From Actinomyces sp. (GTDB lineage: Bacteria; Actinomycetota; Actinomycetes; Actinomycetales; Actinomycetaceae), in assembly GCF_029851875.1 (NCBI RefSeq), contig NZ_JARKVC010000043.1, positions 1-64,000 of the forward strand: a stretch of DNA of 64,000 bases, written 5' to 3'. This document shows positions 39,558-48,953 of this stretch, in pieces. The notes under the pieces were generated by a model. The model was not told the origin of the DNA. It ran no database searches and saw only the letters and a list, made by a program, of their open reading frames with translations. A program made the translations under genes and the position numbers. Positions within the stretch are counted from its first letter, which is position 1, and each line of letters begins with the position of its first letter.

Positions 39558-42127
39558 AAGGCCTTCTTTCCGCGAATGTGCGGGCTCACGCCCGACGCTA
39601 CGTGGCAACGGGGCTGGCGGTCGCGATCTCGGCGGCGTTCGTTGTCCTCTTCTTCTCCTTCACGTCAGGCCTTTCACGTTCCATGACTCAGGCAGAGGCT
39701 GACCGCTTCACCGGCGTCTCCGCGGTCGTCACTCCGGGTGACGACGCGACCCTGGAGGAGGACGTCAACCTTCACAGTATTGTTGATGACGTCTCCGCGG
39801 TTGACGGCGTCACTGCCGTCAGTCCCGTCCGACAGGCGGTCATGGCTGTCTCTCATGAGGGCAAGCGCGTCACCCGCGCCCTGATGACACTCAACCCGGA
39901 GCCGTTCTCCTCACCGGCACTGTCTCGTGGGGAGCTGCCGACGACCAGCGACGGCATCCTCATCAGCGAGGACCTGGCGCGGGCGCTGTCCGTGGACGTC
40001 GGCTCCACGGTTGACGTCTCCCCGGCTTTTACCGAGGACGCCCAGTCGACGACGATGACGGTCACTGGAGTCACGACGAGCCGTCCGATGCAGGACGGCC
40101 TGGTCTACGTCACCGGCGAGGGCATGGATCACCTGCCGTCCGACACGGCAAGCACTGACCAGCTGCTCGTCGCCGGCGAGAGTCCGACGCCCTCGAACGC
40201 GCAGCAGGAGGAGCTGGCGGTCGCGATCTCGGCGGCGCTGGCGGACCAGGGTCTTTCCGGGCAGGTCACCGTTGCGCCCGCTTATGAGGCAGTCGCGGAG
40301 GCGCTCAAGTACGCCACGGCCGGCATGGAGGGGCTGAAGACAGTTCTGTCGCCCTTCCCCCTGATCTCCGTCGTCGTGTCGATCATCATCGTGTCGACCA
40401 CCTTCCAGGTGGTCATGACCCAACGAACCCGCGAGCTGGCCCTGCTGCGAGCCCTGGGGGCAACTCGGTCCCAGGTTCGTTCCCTCATCGCCCGTGAGAC
40501 GATTCTCGTCGGGGCGATCTCCTCGGCCGTCGGTGTCCTCTCCGGTGCCTTGCTCGCGGGCCTCGGTCTGTGGGCGCTGGACTTCCTCGAGATCGGCCCC
40601 GCCTTCGTCACGGCGTTCTCACCTCAGGTGCTGGTGCTGACGTGGCTCGCAGGCACCGCCATCGCCTGGATCGCGGGTCGGCGTCCGGCCGCCAGAATGA
40701 GCGACCTGAGCCCGGTCGCTGCACTCTCCTCGACTGACGTCACCGTCGATCGACGCGAGCGCAGCAGGAGGTCCCTTGTCATCTTCTCGGTGCTGAGCGC
40801 TGTGGGGATCGCCGGAATCGCGCTCGGGCTGACGATGCGGGGAAGCGACATGGGATTCCTGGTGACCTTCCTCGCCACGATGCTTCTCCTCCCTGCGTCA
40901 ATGGGCGTGTGCGCCGCGTTCTTCCCCGCGGTCGCGCACCTGCTCGGCGGGCTCACTCGCTCGATGACGGGCAGGCTCGCGCGAGAGAACGTCGTGCGCG
41001 CTCCGGGACGCACCGCCGCGACGGCTGTGGCTATCACCATCGGCGTCACCCTCATCACGACCATGGGTGTGGGTGCGGCCTCGACCCGTGAGACCATTCT
41101 CAGCCACGTCGATGACCGCCGCCCCGTTGACTACCTTGTCACCTCAACGACGGGCTCAATCTCCGACAGCCAGATCGAACAGCTCAAGAACATCGAGGGA
41201 ACGAACGGTTTCGTTGCTGTCCGTGGCGAAACACTCGTCCTCGCTCCCGCGGGCCAGGGACCGGAGCTTGCCTCAACGGTTGAGCCCACCACCTCGGAGG
41301 AGTCGTACGACCCGAACGCCTCCCCCCTTCCGGCCCTCGCCCTCGTCGAGGGGTATCCCGATCTTTCCCCGGCAACACACTCTCCCGTAGCCGTGATCCC
41401 CGATTCTGTGGTCCGTGTGTCCCCGTACCTCGGGGCTACCGGCGAGTCTCTCGACGTGTGCACACAGCCCTCATCCACCGACGCTCAGCCGATCTGCCGG
41501 ACGCTGACCATTGAAGCATCGGAGACGATGGACCCGGCCAAGGCCGAGGTTTCCGCCGCGACGCTGGCCTCCCTCGCGCCAGATGCTTCCTACACAACCG
41601 CCTTCATTCGCCTGGCAAGCCCTGACGAAGCGGCGAAGGTGGAGTCCCGGATCTCCTCCGTGGACAGCTCTCTGATCGTCGGGGGCGCCGCGCCGGAACG
41701 CGCGATGTACACGAACGCCATCAACGGAATGCTGACCGGTGCGCTCGCACTGCTGGGAGTCTCCGTGGTCGTCGCCCTCGTGGGCGTGTCCAACACCCTG
41801 AGCCTCTCAGTGGCCGAACGCACCCGCGAAAACGGCCTCCTTCGGGCGCTCGGGATGTCGAGGCGTTCCGTGCGCCGGATGCTCAGCATCGAGGCGATCC
41901 TCATCAGCCTCGCCGGATCAGTCATCGGCATCATCCTCGGAACGATCTTCGGCGTGATCGGCACGGCTGCTTTGCCCTTGCAGGGCGTCCAGACAACGAT
42001 CGCGATCCCGTGGCTGCTGATCACTGCGGTCCTCGGGCTCTCACTCGTTGCTGCTGTTCTCGCGTCGTGGCTCCCCGGTCGGCGCGCAGCGCAGACCAGC
42101 CCAGTTGAGGCGCTTGCACACGAGTAG
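39554..42127 (+). CDS. FtsX-like ABC permease, large two-domain form
   Basis: An 857-residue permease with ten likely spans: an N-terminal anchor (about 18-40), an extracytoplasmic domain (45-260), a first FtsX domain (about 265-375, RTRELALLRALGATRSQVRSLI), two middle spans, a second extracytoplasmic domain (about 500-715) and a second FtsX domain (about 725-850, ERTRENGLLRALGMSRRSVRRML). This duplicated layout is common in actinobacterial exporters of unknown substrate. It probably extrudes or handles a lipid, peptide or drug. No two-component system lies beside it. T-ending codons (gtt, ctt, tct, gct) are more frequent than in neighbours, hinting at later acquisition. Confidence 0.9.
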   Translation: MKGLLSANVRAHARRYVATGLAVAISAAFVVLFFSFTSGLSRSMTQAEADRFTGVSAVVTPGDDATLEEDVNLHSIVDDVSAVDGVTAVSPVRQAVMAVSHEGKRVTRALMTLNPEPFSSPALSRGELPTTSDGILISEDLARALSVDVGSTVDVSPAFTEDAQSTTMTVTGVTTSRPMQDGLVYVTGEGMDHLPSDTASTDQLLVAGESPTPSNAQQEELAVAISAALADQGLSGQVTVAPAYEAVAEALKYATAGMEGLKTVLSPFPLISVVVSIIIVSTTFQVVMTQRTRELALLRALGATRSQVRSLIARETILVGAISSAVGVLSGALLAGLGLWALDFLEIGPAFVTAFSPQVLVLTWLAGTAIAWIAGRRPAARMSDLSPVAALSSTDVTVDRRERSRRSLVIFSVLSAVGIAGIALGLTMRGSDMGFLVTFLATMLLLPASMGVCAAFFPAVAHLLGGLTRSMTGRLARENVVRAPGRTAATAVAITIGVTLITTMGVGAASTRETILSHVDDRRPVDYLVTSTTGSISDSQIEQLKNIEGTNGFVAVRGETLVLAPAGQGPELASTVEPTTSEESYDPNASPLPALALVEGYPDLSPATHSPVAVIPDSVVRVSPYLGATGESLDVCTQPSSTDAQPICRTLTIEASETMDPAKAEVSAATLASLAPDASYTTAFIRLASPDEAAKVESRISSVDSSLIVGGAAPERAMYTNAINGMLTGALALLGVSVVVALVGVSNTLSLSVAERTRENGLLRALGMSRRSVRRMLSIEAILISLAGSVIGIILGTIFGVIGTAALPLQGVQTTIAIPWLLITAVLGLSLVAAVLASWLPGRRAAQTSPVEALAHE

Positions 42128-42170
42128 GAACGGAGCGAGGAACGCTCGCAAGAGCCCCGCAACGGGCTAC

Positions 42171-42212
42171 AGGTGCGACCCCCGCGGCCTTGGCGCCGTG
42201 GGGGTCACACCT
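42171..42212 (+). terminator. Terminator of the ABC/FtsX operon
   Basis: A long stem: GACCCCCGCGG with CCGTGGGGGTC (one wobble), extended outward by AGGTG/CACCT after a single mismatch. It lies 44 nt after the permease stop. Confidence 0.8.
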
Positions 42213-42576
42213 TGACACCTGGCAATCGCTCCTGCTGCGGAGACCGCTGTGCCACGGCTGAGCTCGTCGTCATCCTTCCGTGGCTTGATGAGACAGCAGC
42301 GGTGAGGCTCGGAGGACCACTCGGTACGGCCTCTCGGTAGGTGCGTTGTGATTTTCCTGGATACTGCGCGCATCCTCGTAGTGGTCAGCGCGGTCTCACA
42401 TCCTCGTGCTGCCTGACTGCCCCGTTCTCGTGGGAGAATCACTCACAGAGTCCGTTGAATGACAGCGTGAACGGTTGTTGCTGTGTGCTCATGTCAGTTC
42501 CTACGCGTGCCGGCATGCCGCACTCGAGCTGTCCAGCTCACCAGCTCTCTCGCTGTCCCGTCCTGGAAGAGCACAC
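42213..42576 (+). other. Long intergenic region upstream of lepA
   Basis: 364 bp with no gene. It is less GC-rich than its surroundings and should hold the lepA promoter, but no single -35/-10 pair is convincing. No tRNA or known leader structure was recognised. Confidence 0.5.
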
Positions 42577-44451
42577 GTGTCACCGATCCCCACGCCCGAG
42601 CAGATCGCGAGCATCCAGCCCGCCTCCACCCCGCCCGAGCTGCTGCGGAACTTCTCGATCATCGCCCACATCGACCACGGCAAGTCCACCTTGGCCGACC
42701 GCATGCTGCAGGCCACCGGCGTGGTCCAGCCCCGCGACATGCGCGCCCAGTACCTGGACCGCATGGACATTGAGCGCGAGCGTGGTATCACCATCAAGTC
42801 CCAGGCCGTGCGCATGCCCTGGACCGTGGAGGGTGCTGACGGCCCGCGTACCTACGCCCTCAACATGATCGACACCCCTGGCCACGTCGACTTCTCCTAC
42901 GAGGTCAACCGCTCCCTGGCCGCCTGCGAGGGAGCGGTGCTGCTGGTGGACGCCGCCCAGGGCGTCCAGGCCCAGACCCTGGCCAACCTCTACATGGCCA
43001 TCGAGGGTGACCTCACCATCATCCCGGTGCTCAACAAGATCGACCTGCCGGCCGCCGAGCCCGAGCGCCACGCCGAGGAGATCGCCTCGATCATCGGCTG
43101 CGAGGCGGGTGAGGTCCTCAAGGTCTCCGGAAAGACGGGCGAGGGCGTGCCCGAGCTGCTCGACCGGATCGTGCAGGCCGTGCCGGCGCCGGTGGGGGAC
43201 CCCGACGCTGCGGCCCGCGCCATGATCTTCGACTCCGTCTACGACACCTACCGTGGCGTGGTCACCTACGTGCGCGTGGTCGACGGCGCGCTGAGGCCCC
43301 GTGAGCGCATCGAGATGCTCTCCACCCGCGCCGACCACGACCTGCTGGAGATCGGCGTCATCAGCCCCGAGCCCGTCCCCACCAGGGGACTGGGCGCCGG
43401 GGAGGTCGGCTACCTCATCACGGGGGTGAAGGACGTGCGCCAGTCGCGCGTGGGTGACACCGTCACCACGGCGGCTCGCCCTGCCGCCGAGCCCCTGGCC
43501 GGCTACCAGGACCCCAAGCCCATGGTCTTCTCAGGCCTCTTCCCGGTCGACGGCTCGGACTTCCCGGCGCTGCGTGACGCCCTGGACAAGCTCAAGCTCA
43601 ACGACGCGGCGCTCACCTACGAGCCGGAGACCTCGGTGGCCCTCGGCTTCGGCTTCCGCTGCGGCTACCTCGGCCTGCTCCACCTGGAGATCATCGCTGA
43701 GCGTCTGGAGCGCGAGTTCGGCCTGGACATCATCTCCACCGCACCCTCCGTGGTCTACCAGGTGACCACCGAGGACCGAGTGGTCCACACGGTGACCAAC
43801 CCGAGCGAGTTCCCCGAGGGCAAGGTCCTGGACGTGCGCGAGCCGGTCGTCTCCGCCACGATCCTGACCCCCAGCGAGTTCGTGGGTACCGTCATGGAGC
43901 TGTGCCAGTCGCGGCGCGGGACCATGAAGGGGATGGACTACCTGTCCGAGACCCGCGTGGAGATGCGCTACACCCTGCCGCTGGCGGAGATCGTCTTCGA
44001 CTTCTTCGACGCCCTGAAGTCGCGTACCCGCGGCTACGCCTCCCTGGACTACGAGCCCGACGGCGAGCAGAGCGCGGACCTGGTCAAGGTGGACATCCTC
44101 CTCAACGGGGACAAGGTGGACGCCTTCAGCGCGATCGTCCACAAGGACTCGGCCTACTCCTACGGCGTCATGCTCACCAAGCGCCTGAAGGACCTCATTC
44201 CTCGCCAGCAGTTCGAGGTCCCCGTCCAGGCTGCCGTGGGCTCGCGCATCATCGCGCGCGAGACCATCCGCGCCCTGCGCAAGGACATGCTCGCCAAGTG
44301 CTACGGCGGTGACATCTCCCGTAAGCGCAAGCTGCTGGAGAAGCAGAAGGAGGGCAAGAAGCGCATGAAGGCCATCGGCCGTGTGGAGGTCCCCCAGGAG
44401 GCCTTTATCGCCGCGCTGGGTGCAGACACTCCCACCGGCAAGGACAAGTAG
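42577..44451 (+). CDS. lepA: Translation elongation factor 4 (LepA)
   Basis: A 624-residue ribosomal GTPase. G1 is [10 protein letters not shown]2 [12 protein letters not shown]3 DTPGHVDF and G4 NKIDLPA. Domains II, III and V follow, then the LepA-specific C-terminal domain ([25 protein letters not shown]). It back-translocates or rescues stalled ribosomes. The start is GTG 42577, preceded by GGAAGAG; the frame is open further upstream without a site. Four nt separate it from trmB. Confidence 0.97.
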   Translation: MSPIPTPEQIASIQPASTPPELLRNFSIIAHIDHGKSTLADRMLQATGVVQPRDMRAQYLDRMDIERERGITIKSQAVRMPWTVEGADGPRTYALNMIDTPGHVDFSYEVNRSLAACEGAVLLVDAAQGVQAQTLANLYMAIEGDLTIIPVLNKIDLPAAEPERHAEEIASIIGCEAGEVLKVSGKTGEGVPELLDRIVQAVPAPVGDPDAAARAMIFDSVYDTYRGVVTYVRVVDGALRPRERIEMLSTRADHDLLEIGVISPEPVPTRGLGAGEVGYLITGVKDVRQSRVGDTVTTAARPAAEPLAGYQDPKPMVFSGLFPVDGSDFPALRDALDKLKLNDAALTYEPETSVALGFGFRCGYLGLLHLEIIAERLEREFGLDIISTAPSVVYQVTTEDRVVHTVTNPSEFPEGKVLDVREPVVSATILTPSEFVGTVMELCQSRRGTMKGMDYLSETRVEMRYTLPLAEIVFDFFDALKSRTRGYASLDYEPDGEQSADLVKVDILLNGDKVDAFSAIVHKDSAYSYGVMLTKRLKDLIPRQQFEVPVQAAVGSRIIARETIRALRKDMLAKCYGGDISRKRKLLEKQKEGKKRMKAIGRVEVPQEAFIAALGADTPTGKDK

Positions 44452-44455
44452 CTCC

Positions 44456-45421
44456 ATGGCCCAGGTCCACGCTCCCCGTTCCCACGCGATCCGTTCGCGG
44501 GTACGCTCCTTCTCCCGTGCCGGGGGACGCCTGACCGGCTCCCAGGTCGCGGCGATGGCCGAGCACGGCGAGCACTACGTCATCAAGGTCCCGCGAGCGG
44601 ACGCGATCCGCACCGTGGCCTCGGACTTCCGTCTCGACCCGCAGGAGGTCTTCGGCCACGTGGGCCAGGTGCGTCCCGTGGTGGTCGAGGTCGGCAGCGG
44701 CGGTGGGGAGGCCCTGCTGGCGCACGCCGCCGCCAACCCCGGCACCGACCACCTGGCGGTGGAGGTGTGGGAGACCTCGATCGCCAAGATCGTGCGTGAT
44801 GCGGCCAAGGCCGGACTGGACAACGTCCGCGTGGTCCCGGCCGACGCCTCCCAGCTCCTGGCCACCGCGCTGCCGGTGGGCTGCGCCAGCGAGGTCTGGG
44901 TCTTCTTCCCCGACCCCTGGCGCAAGCCTCGTCACCGCAAGCGCCGGCTGGTCACGACCCACTTCGCCGACTCGGTCGCCCGCGTGCTGCGCGGCGGCGG
45001 GGTGTGGAGACTCGCCACCGACTGGGCCGACTACGCCTGGCAGATGCGAGACGTCCTGGAGGACGTCTCGGCGCTTCCTGAGGGCCTGGAGGCGGACATG
45101 ACCGAGCCATACTTCCGCTATGACGACGCCGGCCGACAGCCTGGGCTCGGAGCCGAGGGCTGGGAGCAGGGCAGCCTGGGCAACGGACCGGACCCCGGCT
45201 CGCCCTCGGGCACCGTGGGTGGGTGGTCACCCCGTTTTGAGGGGCGCGTCCTCACCCGCTTCGAGCAGCGGGGCATCGAGGCCGGACGCACCATCCGGGA
45301 CCTGACGGCGGTGCGGACCGAGACCACCTGGAGGCCCGAGCGCAGCGAGGCGATGCTCGCTGCCCTGGACCGCCCAGCGGGTGCCCGCCACGAGGCGAGA
45401 AGCGGAAGGAGCCTGGCATGA
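44456..45421 (+). CDS. trmB: tRNA (guanine-N7-)-methyltransferase
   Basis: A 321-residue SAM-dependent enzyme modifying G46. The SAM motif is VVEVGSGGGEALLAHA, followed by LAVEVW and the family-specific FFPDPWRKPRHRKRRL; the C-terminal TRFEQRG is also typical. A Gly/Pro/Ser-rich insert (about residues 225-255, in the region between TEPYFRYDD and RFEGRVLTRFE) and a charged C-terminal tail make it longer than the usual 210-260. It starts at ATG 44456 and overlaps the MFS gene by 4 nt. Confidence 0.94.
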   Translation: MAQVHAPRSHAIRSRVRSFSRAGGRLTGSQVAAMAEHGEHYVIKVPRADAIRTVASDFRLDPQEVFGHVGQVRPVVVEVGSGGGEALLAHAAANPGTDHLAVEVWETSIAKIVRDAAKAGLDNVRVVPADASQLLATALPVGCASEVWVFFPDPWRKPRHRKRRLVTTHFADSVARVLRGGGVWRLATDWADYAWQMRDVLEDVSALPEGLEADMTEPYFRYDDAGRQPGLGAEGWEQGSLGNGPDPGSPSGTVGGWSPRFEGRVLTRFEQRGIEAGRTIRDLTAVRTETTWRPERSEAMLAALDRPAGARHEARSGRSLA

Positions 45422-46695
45422 GCCAGCCACGGCGTCGGTGGCGCTTGCCGCGACGGGCCTGGCTGGGCGTCGTCGTCCTGGGCTTCCTCGCCTTCTGCTC
45501 GATCCTGCGGGTGCCGATCGGCGTGATCCCTCCGCTGCTGAGCCAGGTCGGTGCGGACCTGGACATGGACGACGTGGCGCTGGGAGCTCTGACCAGCGTG
45601 CCCATCCTGTGCTTCGGGCTCATGACGCCGGTCGCCTCGGCGCTCCTGCGCCGTACCGGCGCCAACAGCGGGGGAGTGTGGACGCTGGCGCTCATCGCTC
45701 TTGGCGCCCTGCTGCGCTCGGCAGGAGGTAGCTGGGCGGCCTTTGCCGGAACCATCGTCATCGGCGCCGGGATCACCATCGGCAACCTCGTAGCCCCGAT
45801 GGTCATCGGGCGCGACTTCTGGCACCGCACCTCACTGATGACCGGCATGTACTCCGCCACGTGCAACGTCATGGTGACGGCAGGCACGGCCCTGGCGGTG
45901 CCCACGGCGGCGGTCGTGGGGTGGCGCGGGTCGGCTGCGGCGTGGAGCCTCGTGCCGGCGCTGGCCTCCCTCGCCCTGTGGCTGTGGGTCTTTCCTCCGG
46001 GACTGCGCCGCCCGCGCGCCAGCCTCCTTGAGCGCTCGGGCATGGCCAGCTGGGTGGTCGAGTCCAACCTCTCAGGCGGTGAGGGCACGAGCGTGGCCGT
46101 GTGGCGTCGTCCCCTGACCTGGGTCATGGCCGTGGCCTTCGCCGCCCACACCTTCTCCTACCACGCCGTCTCGGCCTGGCTGCCCACCGCCCTGGCGGAC
46201 CTGGCGGGCATGAGCGAGACCGGGGCAGGAGCAGCGGCCTCCGTGTTCTCCCTGACCGGGATCGTCGGCCCCCTGCTGGTGCCGGTGATGTTCGGGGCCC
46301 TGAGGTGGTCGGGCGCCCGGGTGCTGGCCGTGCTCTGCGCCTGCTGGCTGGCGCTTCCCCTGTGCCTGGTGGTCGCTCCAGGAGCCTGGCTGGTGCCGTG
46401 CGTCTTGTCCGGGATCGCCCAGGGCGGCTTCTTCGCCGCCCTGTTCACCCTGGTGATCCAGCGATCGAGCGACGTGGACGACAACCGGCAGACCACCGCC
46501 CTGATCCAGACCAGCGGCTACGTCGTGGCGGCCACCGGCCCAGTCGTCATCGGCTGGGTGCGCGGGGTCAGCGGAGGCTGGCTGTGGCCCTTCGTCCTGG
46601 TGTGCCTGGTGCTGGTGGTCATGACCGTGTGCGGCCAGCTGACGGCCAGACCTCCCCGGGCACTGGTGGGGCGGGCGTCCCAGGAGCCTGCGTGA
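45418..46695 (+). CDS. Major facilitator superfamily transporter, CynX/NimT-like
   Basis: A 425-residue protein with 12 predicted spans. RVPIGVIPPLLSQVGADLDMDDVALGALTSVPILCFGL matches the cyanate/nitroimidazole-type CP family of MFS. MVIGRDFWHRTSLMTGMYSATCNV lies in the central part of the first half. The substrate is unknown. Start and stop overlap trmB and hemW by 4 nt each, so the three are one transcription unit. Confidence 0.9.
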   Translation: MSQPRRRWRLPRRAWLGVVVLGFLAFCSILRVPIGVIPPLLSQVGADLDMDDVALGALTSVPILCFGLMTPVASALLRRTGANSGGVWTLALIALGALLRSAGGSWAAFAGTIVIGAGITIGNLVAPMVIGRDFWHRTSLMTGMYSATCNVMVTAGTALAVPTAAVVGWRGSAAAWSLVPALASLALWLWVFPPGLRRPRASLLERSGMASWVVESNLSGGEGTSVAVWRRPLTWVMAVAFAAHTFSYHAVSAWLPTALADLAGMSETGAGAAASVFSLTGIVGPLLVPVMFGALRWSGARVLAVLCACWLALPLCLVVAPGAWLVPCVLSGIAQGGFFAALFTLVIQRSSDVDDNRQTTALIQTSGYVVAATGPVVIGWVRGVSGGWLWPFVLVCLVLVVMTVCGQLTARPPRALVGRASQEPA

Positions 46696-47996
46696 GCCCG
46701 CGCCAGCCCGAGGGCGAGCCCCTGCCAGGGGCCGGTGAGCTGCCCGCGCAGGTGCGCGTGCGCCGTCGTCCCGCCGCCAGCGAGCCAGCCGACGACCCTG
46801 GTGCTGCGGAAGGGACAGCCCCGTTCAGCGTCTACCTGCACGTGCCCTACTGCCGGGTGCGGTGCGGGTACTGCGACTTCAACACCTACACCAACCTCGA
46901 CATGGGGCACGGGGCCTCAGCCAGCGACTACGTGAGCACGCTGGCTGGAGAGCTGAGGCTCGCGGCCACCGCCATGGAGCGCGCCGGCCTGCCCCGGCGC
47001 ACGGCTCAGACAGTGTTCCTGGGCGGCGGCACCCCCACGATGCTTCCGGCAGCGGACCTGGTGGACATGCTGGAGATGGTACGCACCACCTGGGGCCTGG
47101 CCGAGGCCGCGGAGGTGACGACCGAGGCCAACCCGGAGACCGTGGACGAGCGCTACCTGGCCACCCTCGCTGAGGCTGGCTTCACACGGGTCTCCTTCGG
47201 CATGCAGTCGGCGGTGCCACACGTGCTGGCTACCTTGGAGCGCACCCACACCCTCCAGCGCGTGCCACAGGTCGTGGCCTGGGCACGACGAGCAGGCCTG
47301 GACACCAGCCTGGACCTCATCTACGGGACACCCGGAGAGTCGCTCCAGGACTGGGCGCGCAGCCTGGAGGCCGCCGTCGAGATCGCTCCGGACCACCTCA
47401 GCGCCTATGCCCTGGTGATCGAGGAGGGAACCCGCATGTGGGCCCAGGTGCGGCGCGGCGAGCTGGAGACGCCTACGGAGGATGACGAGGCCACCAAGTA
47501 CGAGATGGCGGACGCGGCCCTGGCCTCGGCAGGCTACGAGTGGTACGAGATCTCCAACTGGGCCCGCCCTGGGCACGAGTGCCGTCACAACGAGGCCTAC
47601 TGGCGGGACTGGGACTGGTACGGTGCCGGTCCCGGTGCGCACTCGCACCTGGGGGACGTGCGTATGTGGGGCACCAAGGCGCCCGTGGCGTGGGCGGCTC
47701 AGGTACGTGCCGGCCGGTTGCCGGTGGCGGGCCACGAGGTCATTGACGACGGCGCTCGCGAGCTGGAGCGGGTCATGCTCGGTATCCGCCTGCGCGAAGG
47801 ACTGGACCTGGCGGGCCTGGCCCGGCCCGGTGAGGAGACGACGGCGGACGGCACCCCTGGCCGGCTCGTACCGGTGGTGGGGGCGCTGGTGGGACAGGGG
47901 CTGCTGGAACCGGCAGCCGCCCTGCGCGGCCGCGCGGTGCTCACCCTGCGCGGCCGGCTCATGGCTGACACCGTGACCAGACGCCTGACGGACTAG
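46692..47996 (+). CDS. hemW: Radical SAM heme chaperone HemW
   Basis: A 434-residue protein. The cluster motif CxxxCxxC is in YCRVRCGYCDFNTYTN (about residues 56-63), followed by FLGGGTPTMLP, EANPETVDERYLATL and the C-terminal HemW domain. HemW hands heme to apoproteins; it is often misannotated as HemN, but lacks the extra HemN features. A Pro/Glu-rich N-terminal extension of about 45 residues comes from the GTG start at 46692. That start overlaps the MFS stop; a later start cannot be excluded. Confidence 0.93.
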   Translation: MSPRQPEGEPLPGAGELPAQVRVRRRPAASEPADDPGAAEGTAPFSVYLHVPYCRVRCGYCDFNTYTNLDMGHGASASDYVSTLAGELRLAATAMERAGLPRRTAQTVFLGGGTPTMLPAADLVDMLEMVRTTWGLAEAAEVTTEANPETVDERYLATLAEAGFTRVSFGMQSAVPHVLATLERTHTLQRVPQVVAWARRAGLDTSLDLIYGTPGESLQDWARSLEAAVEIAPDHLSAYALVIEEGTRMWAQVRRGELETPTEDDEATKYEMADAALASAGYEWYEISNWARPGHECRHNEAYWRDWDWYGAGPGAHSHLGDVRMWGTKAPVAWAAQVRAGRLPVAGHEVIDDGARELERVMLGIRLREGLDLAGLARPGEETTADGTPGRLVPVVGALVGQGLLEPAAALRGRAVLTLRGRLMADTVTRRLTD

Positions 47997-48076
47997 AGGC
48001 GCTGGCTGAGGCTGCGCCGTCGTCGCCGTGGCGTGAGAGCGACTACCCTGCCAGGCGGACAAGCGGTGTGCGGGCT

Positions 48077-48116
48077 CCTCCTGCGCGAGGAGGCCAGATC
48101 CTCCAGGCGCAGGAGG
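48077..48116 (+). terminator. Hairpin after hemW
   Basis: A perfect 10-bp outer stem (48077-48086 with 48107-48116) continues into an inner 5-bp stem (48087-48091 with 48099-48103). It lies 80 nt past the hemW stop and upstream of the next promoter. Confidence 0.7.
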
Positions 48117-48136
48117 CCGGGCACCGTGCCGTGCGG

Positions 48137-48142
48137 CATAAT
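48137..48142 (+). promoter_or_regulatory. -10 element of leaderless membrane-protein gene
   Basis: CATAAT ends 7 nt before ATG 48150, with no ribosome site. Confidence 0.6.
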
Positions 48143-48149
48143 CGGCGCC

Positions 48150-48806
48150 ATGAGTGACAACCCTGCCTATCAGCCCTGTCCGAGCCAGGCCTACGCGGAG
48201 GCGGACCGCCTGACCGTGGGCCAGGCCCTGACCTGGTCATGGAGGCGCATCGCGGACAACCCGGCCCCGCTGCTGGCGGGTTTTGCGATCTGGACGATCC
48301 TGACCGGGACAGGGGTCTCGGTGTCCTACCTGGGCAGTGACACCACGAGCTCAGGCAGCCTCGTCACGACGATCGCGATGATCCTGTCCCCGATCTCCTT
48401 CGCGCACGTCGGTCTGCTCACCGCTGCCGGTGGCAGGGCCCAGGTCCGTGACTTCTTCACCTTCCCCAACCTGTGGCCGATGGTGCTGGCCGGGATCCTG
48501 ACCTCGGTCCTGCAGGCGATCGGCTTCGTCTTCCTCATCATCCCCGGCGTCATCCTGCTCTACCTGTGGTACTTCACCCAGCTGGCGGGAGTCGACCGCG
48601 GCCTGGGGGCCACCGACGCGATGCGTGAGTCGTGGCGGATCCTGCGTTCCAGTGCCAGCGCCCTGGTGCCTTTCGCCCTCATGGGTGCCCTGCTCAGCTT
48701 CGCCGGCGTGGTGACCCTGCTGGGCTGGGTCCTCACGACGCCGCTCGTGGCGCTCATGTCCGCCTACGCCTACGTCACTGCCACGGGGCGCACCGTGGTC
48801 GGCTGA
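48150..48806 (+). CDS. Integral membrane protein, glycerophosphodiesterase-membrane/DUF975-like
   Basis: A 218-residue protein with about five or six spans. LTVGQALTWSWRRIADNPAPLLAGF near the start, VLQAIGFVFLIIPGVILLYLWYFTQLAGVDRGLGATDAMRESWRIL in the middle: the P-G-I/V-x-L-x-x-x-W-x-F pattern is shared by several uncharacterised membrane families (YciC, DUF975, the GDPD membrane domain). No enzymatic residues are evident. It has its own leaderless promoter and terminator. Confidence 0.7.
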   Translation: MSDNPAYQPCPSQAYAEADRLTVGQALTWSWRRIADNPAPLLAGFAIWTILTGTGVSVSYLGSDTTSSGSLVTTIAMILSPISFAHVGLLTAAGGRAQVRDFFTFPNLWPMVLAGILTSVLQAIGFVFLIIPGVILLYLWYFTQLAGVDRGLGATDAMRESWRILRSSASALVPFALMGALLSFAGVVTLLGWVLTTPLVALMSAYAYVTATGRTVVG

Positions 48807-48841
48807 CGGTCCGCGGGAGGATGGGCCCGCGTCCGGCTCAC

Positions 48842-48868
48842 GGGGCGTCCCGGATCCCGGGACGCCCC
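48842..48868 (+). terminator. Terminator of the membrane-protein gene
   Basis: A perfect 12-bp stem (48842-48853 with 48857-48868), 35 nt past the stop. Confidence 0.85.
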
Positions 48869-48874
48869 TTGTCG

Positions 48875-48880
48875 TACAGT
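48875..48880 (+). promoter_or_regulatory. Probable -10 of the NhaD-like gene
   Basis: TACAGT lies just after the preceding terminator and would give a leader of about 67 nt, with AAGGAG near the GTG start. Confidence 0.4.
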
Positions 48881-48953
48881 GGACCAGCTGTCGTCGGCAC
48901 CCGGCCGCCTGAGCCCACGGTGCCGTGTCCTTCAACCCGACCAAGGAGCCCTC

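Noticed and set aside
42341-42868. Plus-strand frame overlapping the start of lepA
   Set aside because: Its second half is lepA read out of frame, and the first half shows no protein-like composition.
46101-46691. Longer N-terminus for hemW
   Set aside because: This in-frame stretch lies wholly within the MFS gene; GTG 46692 overlapping its stop is the natural start.
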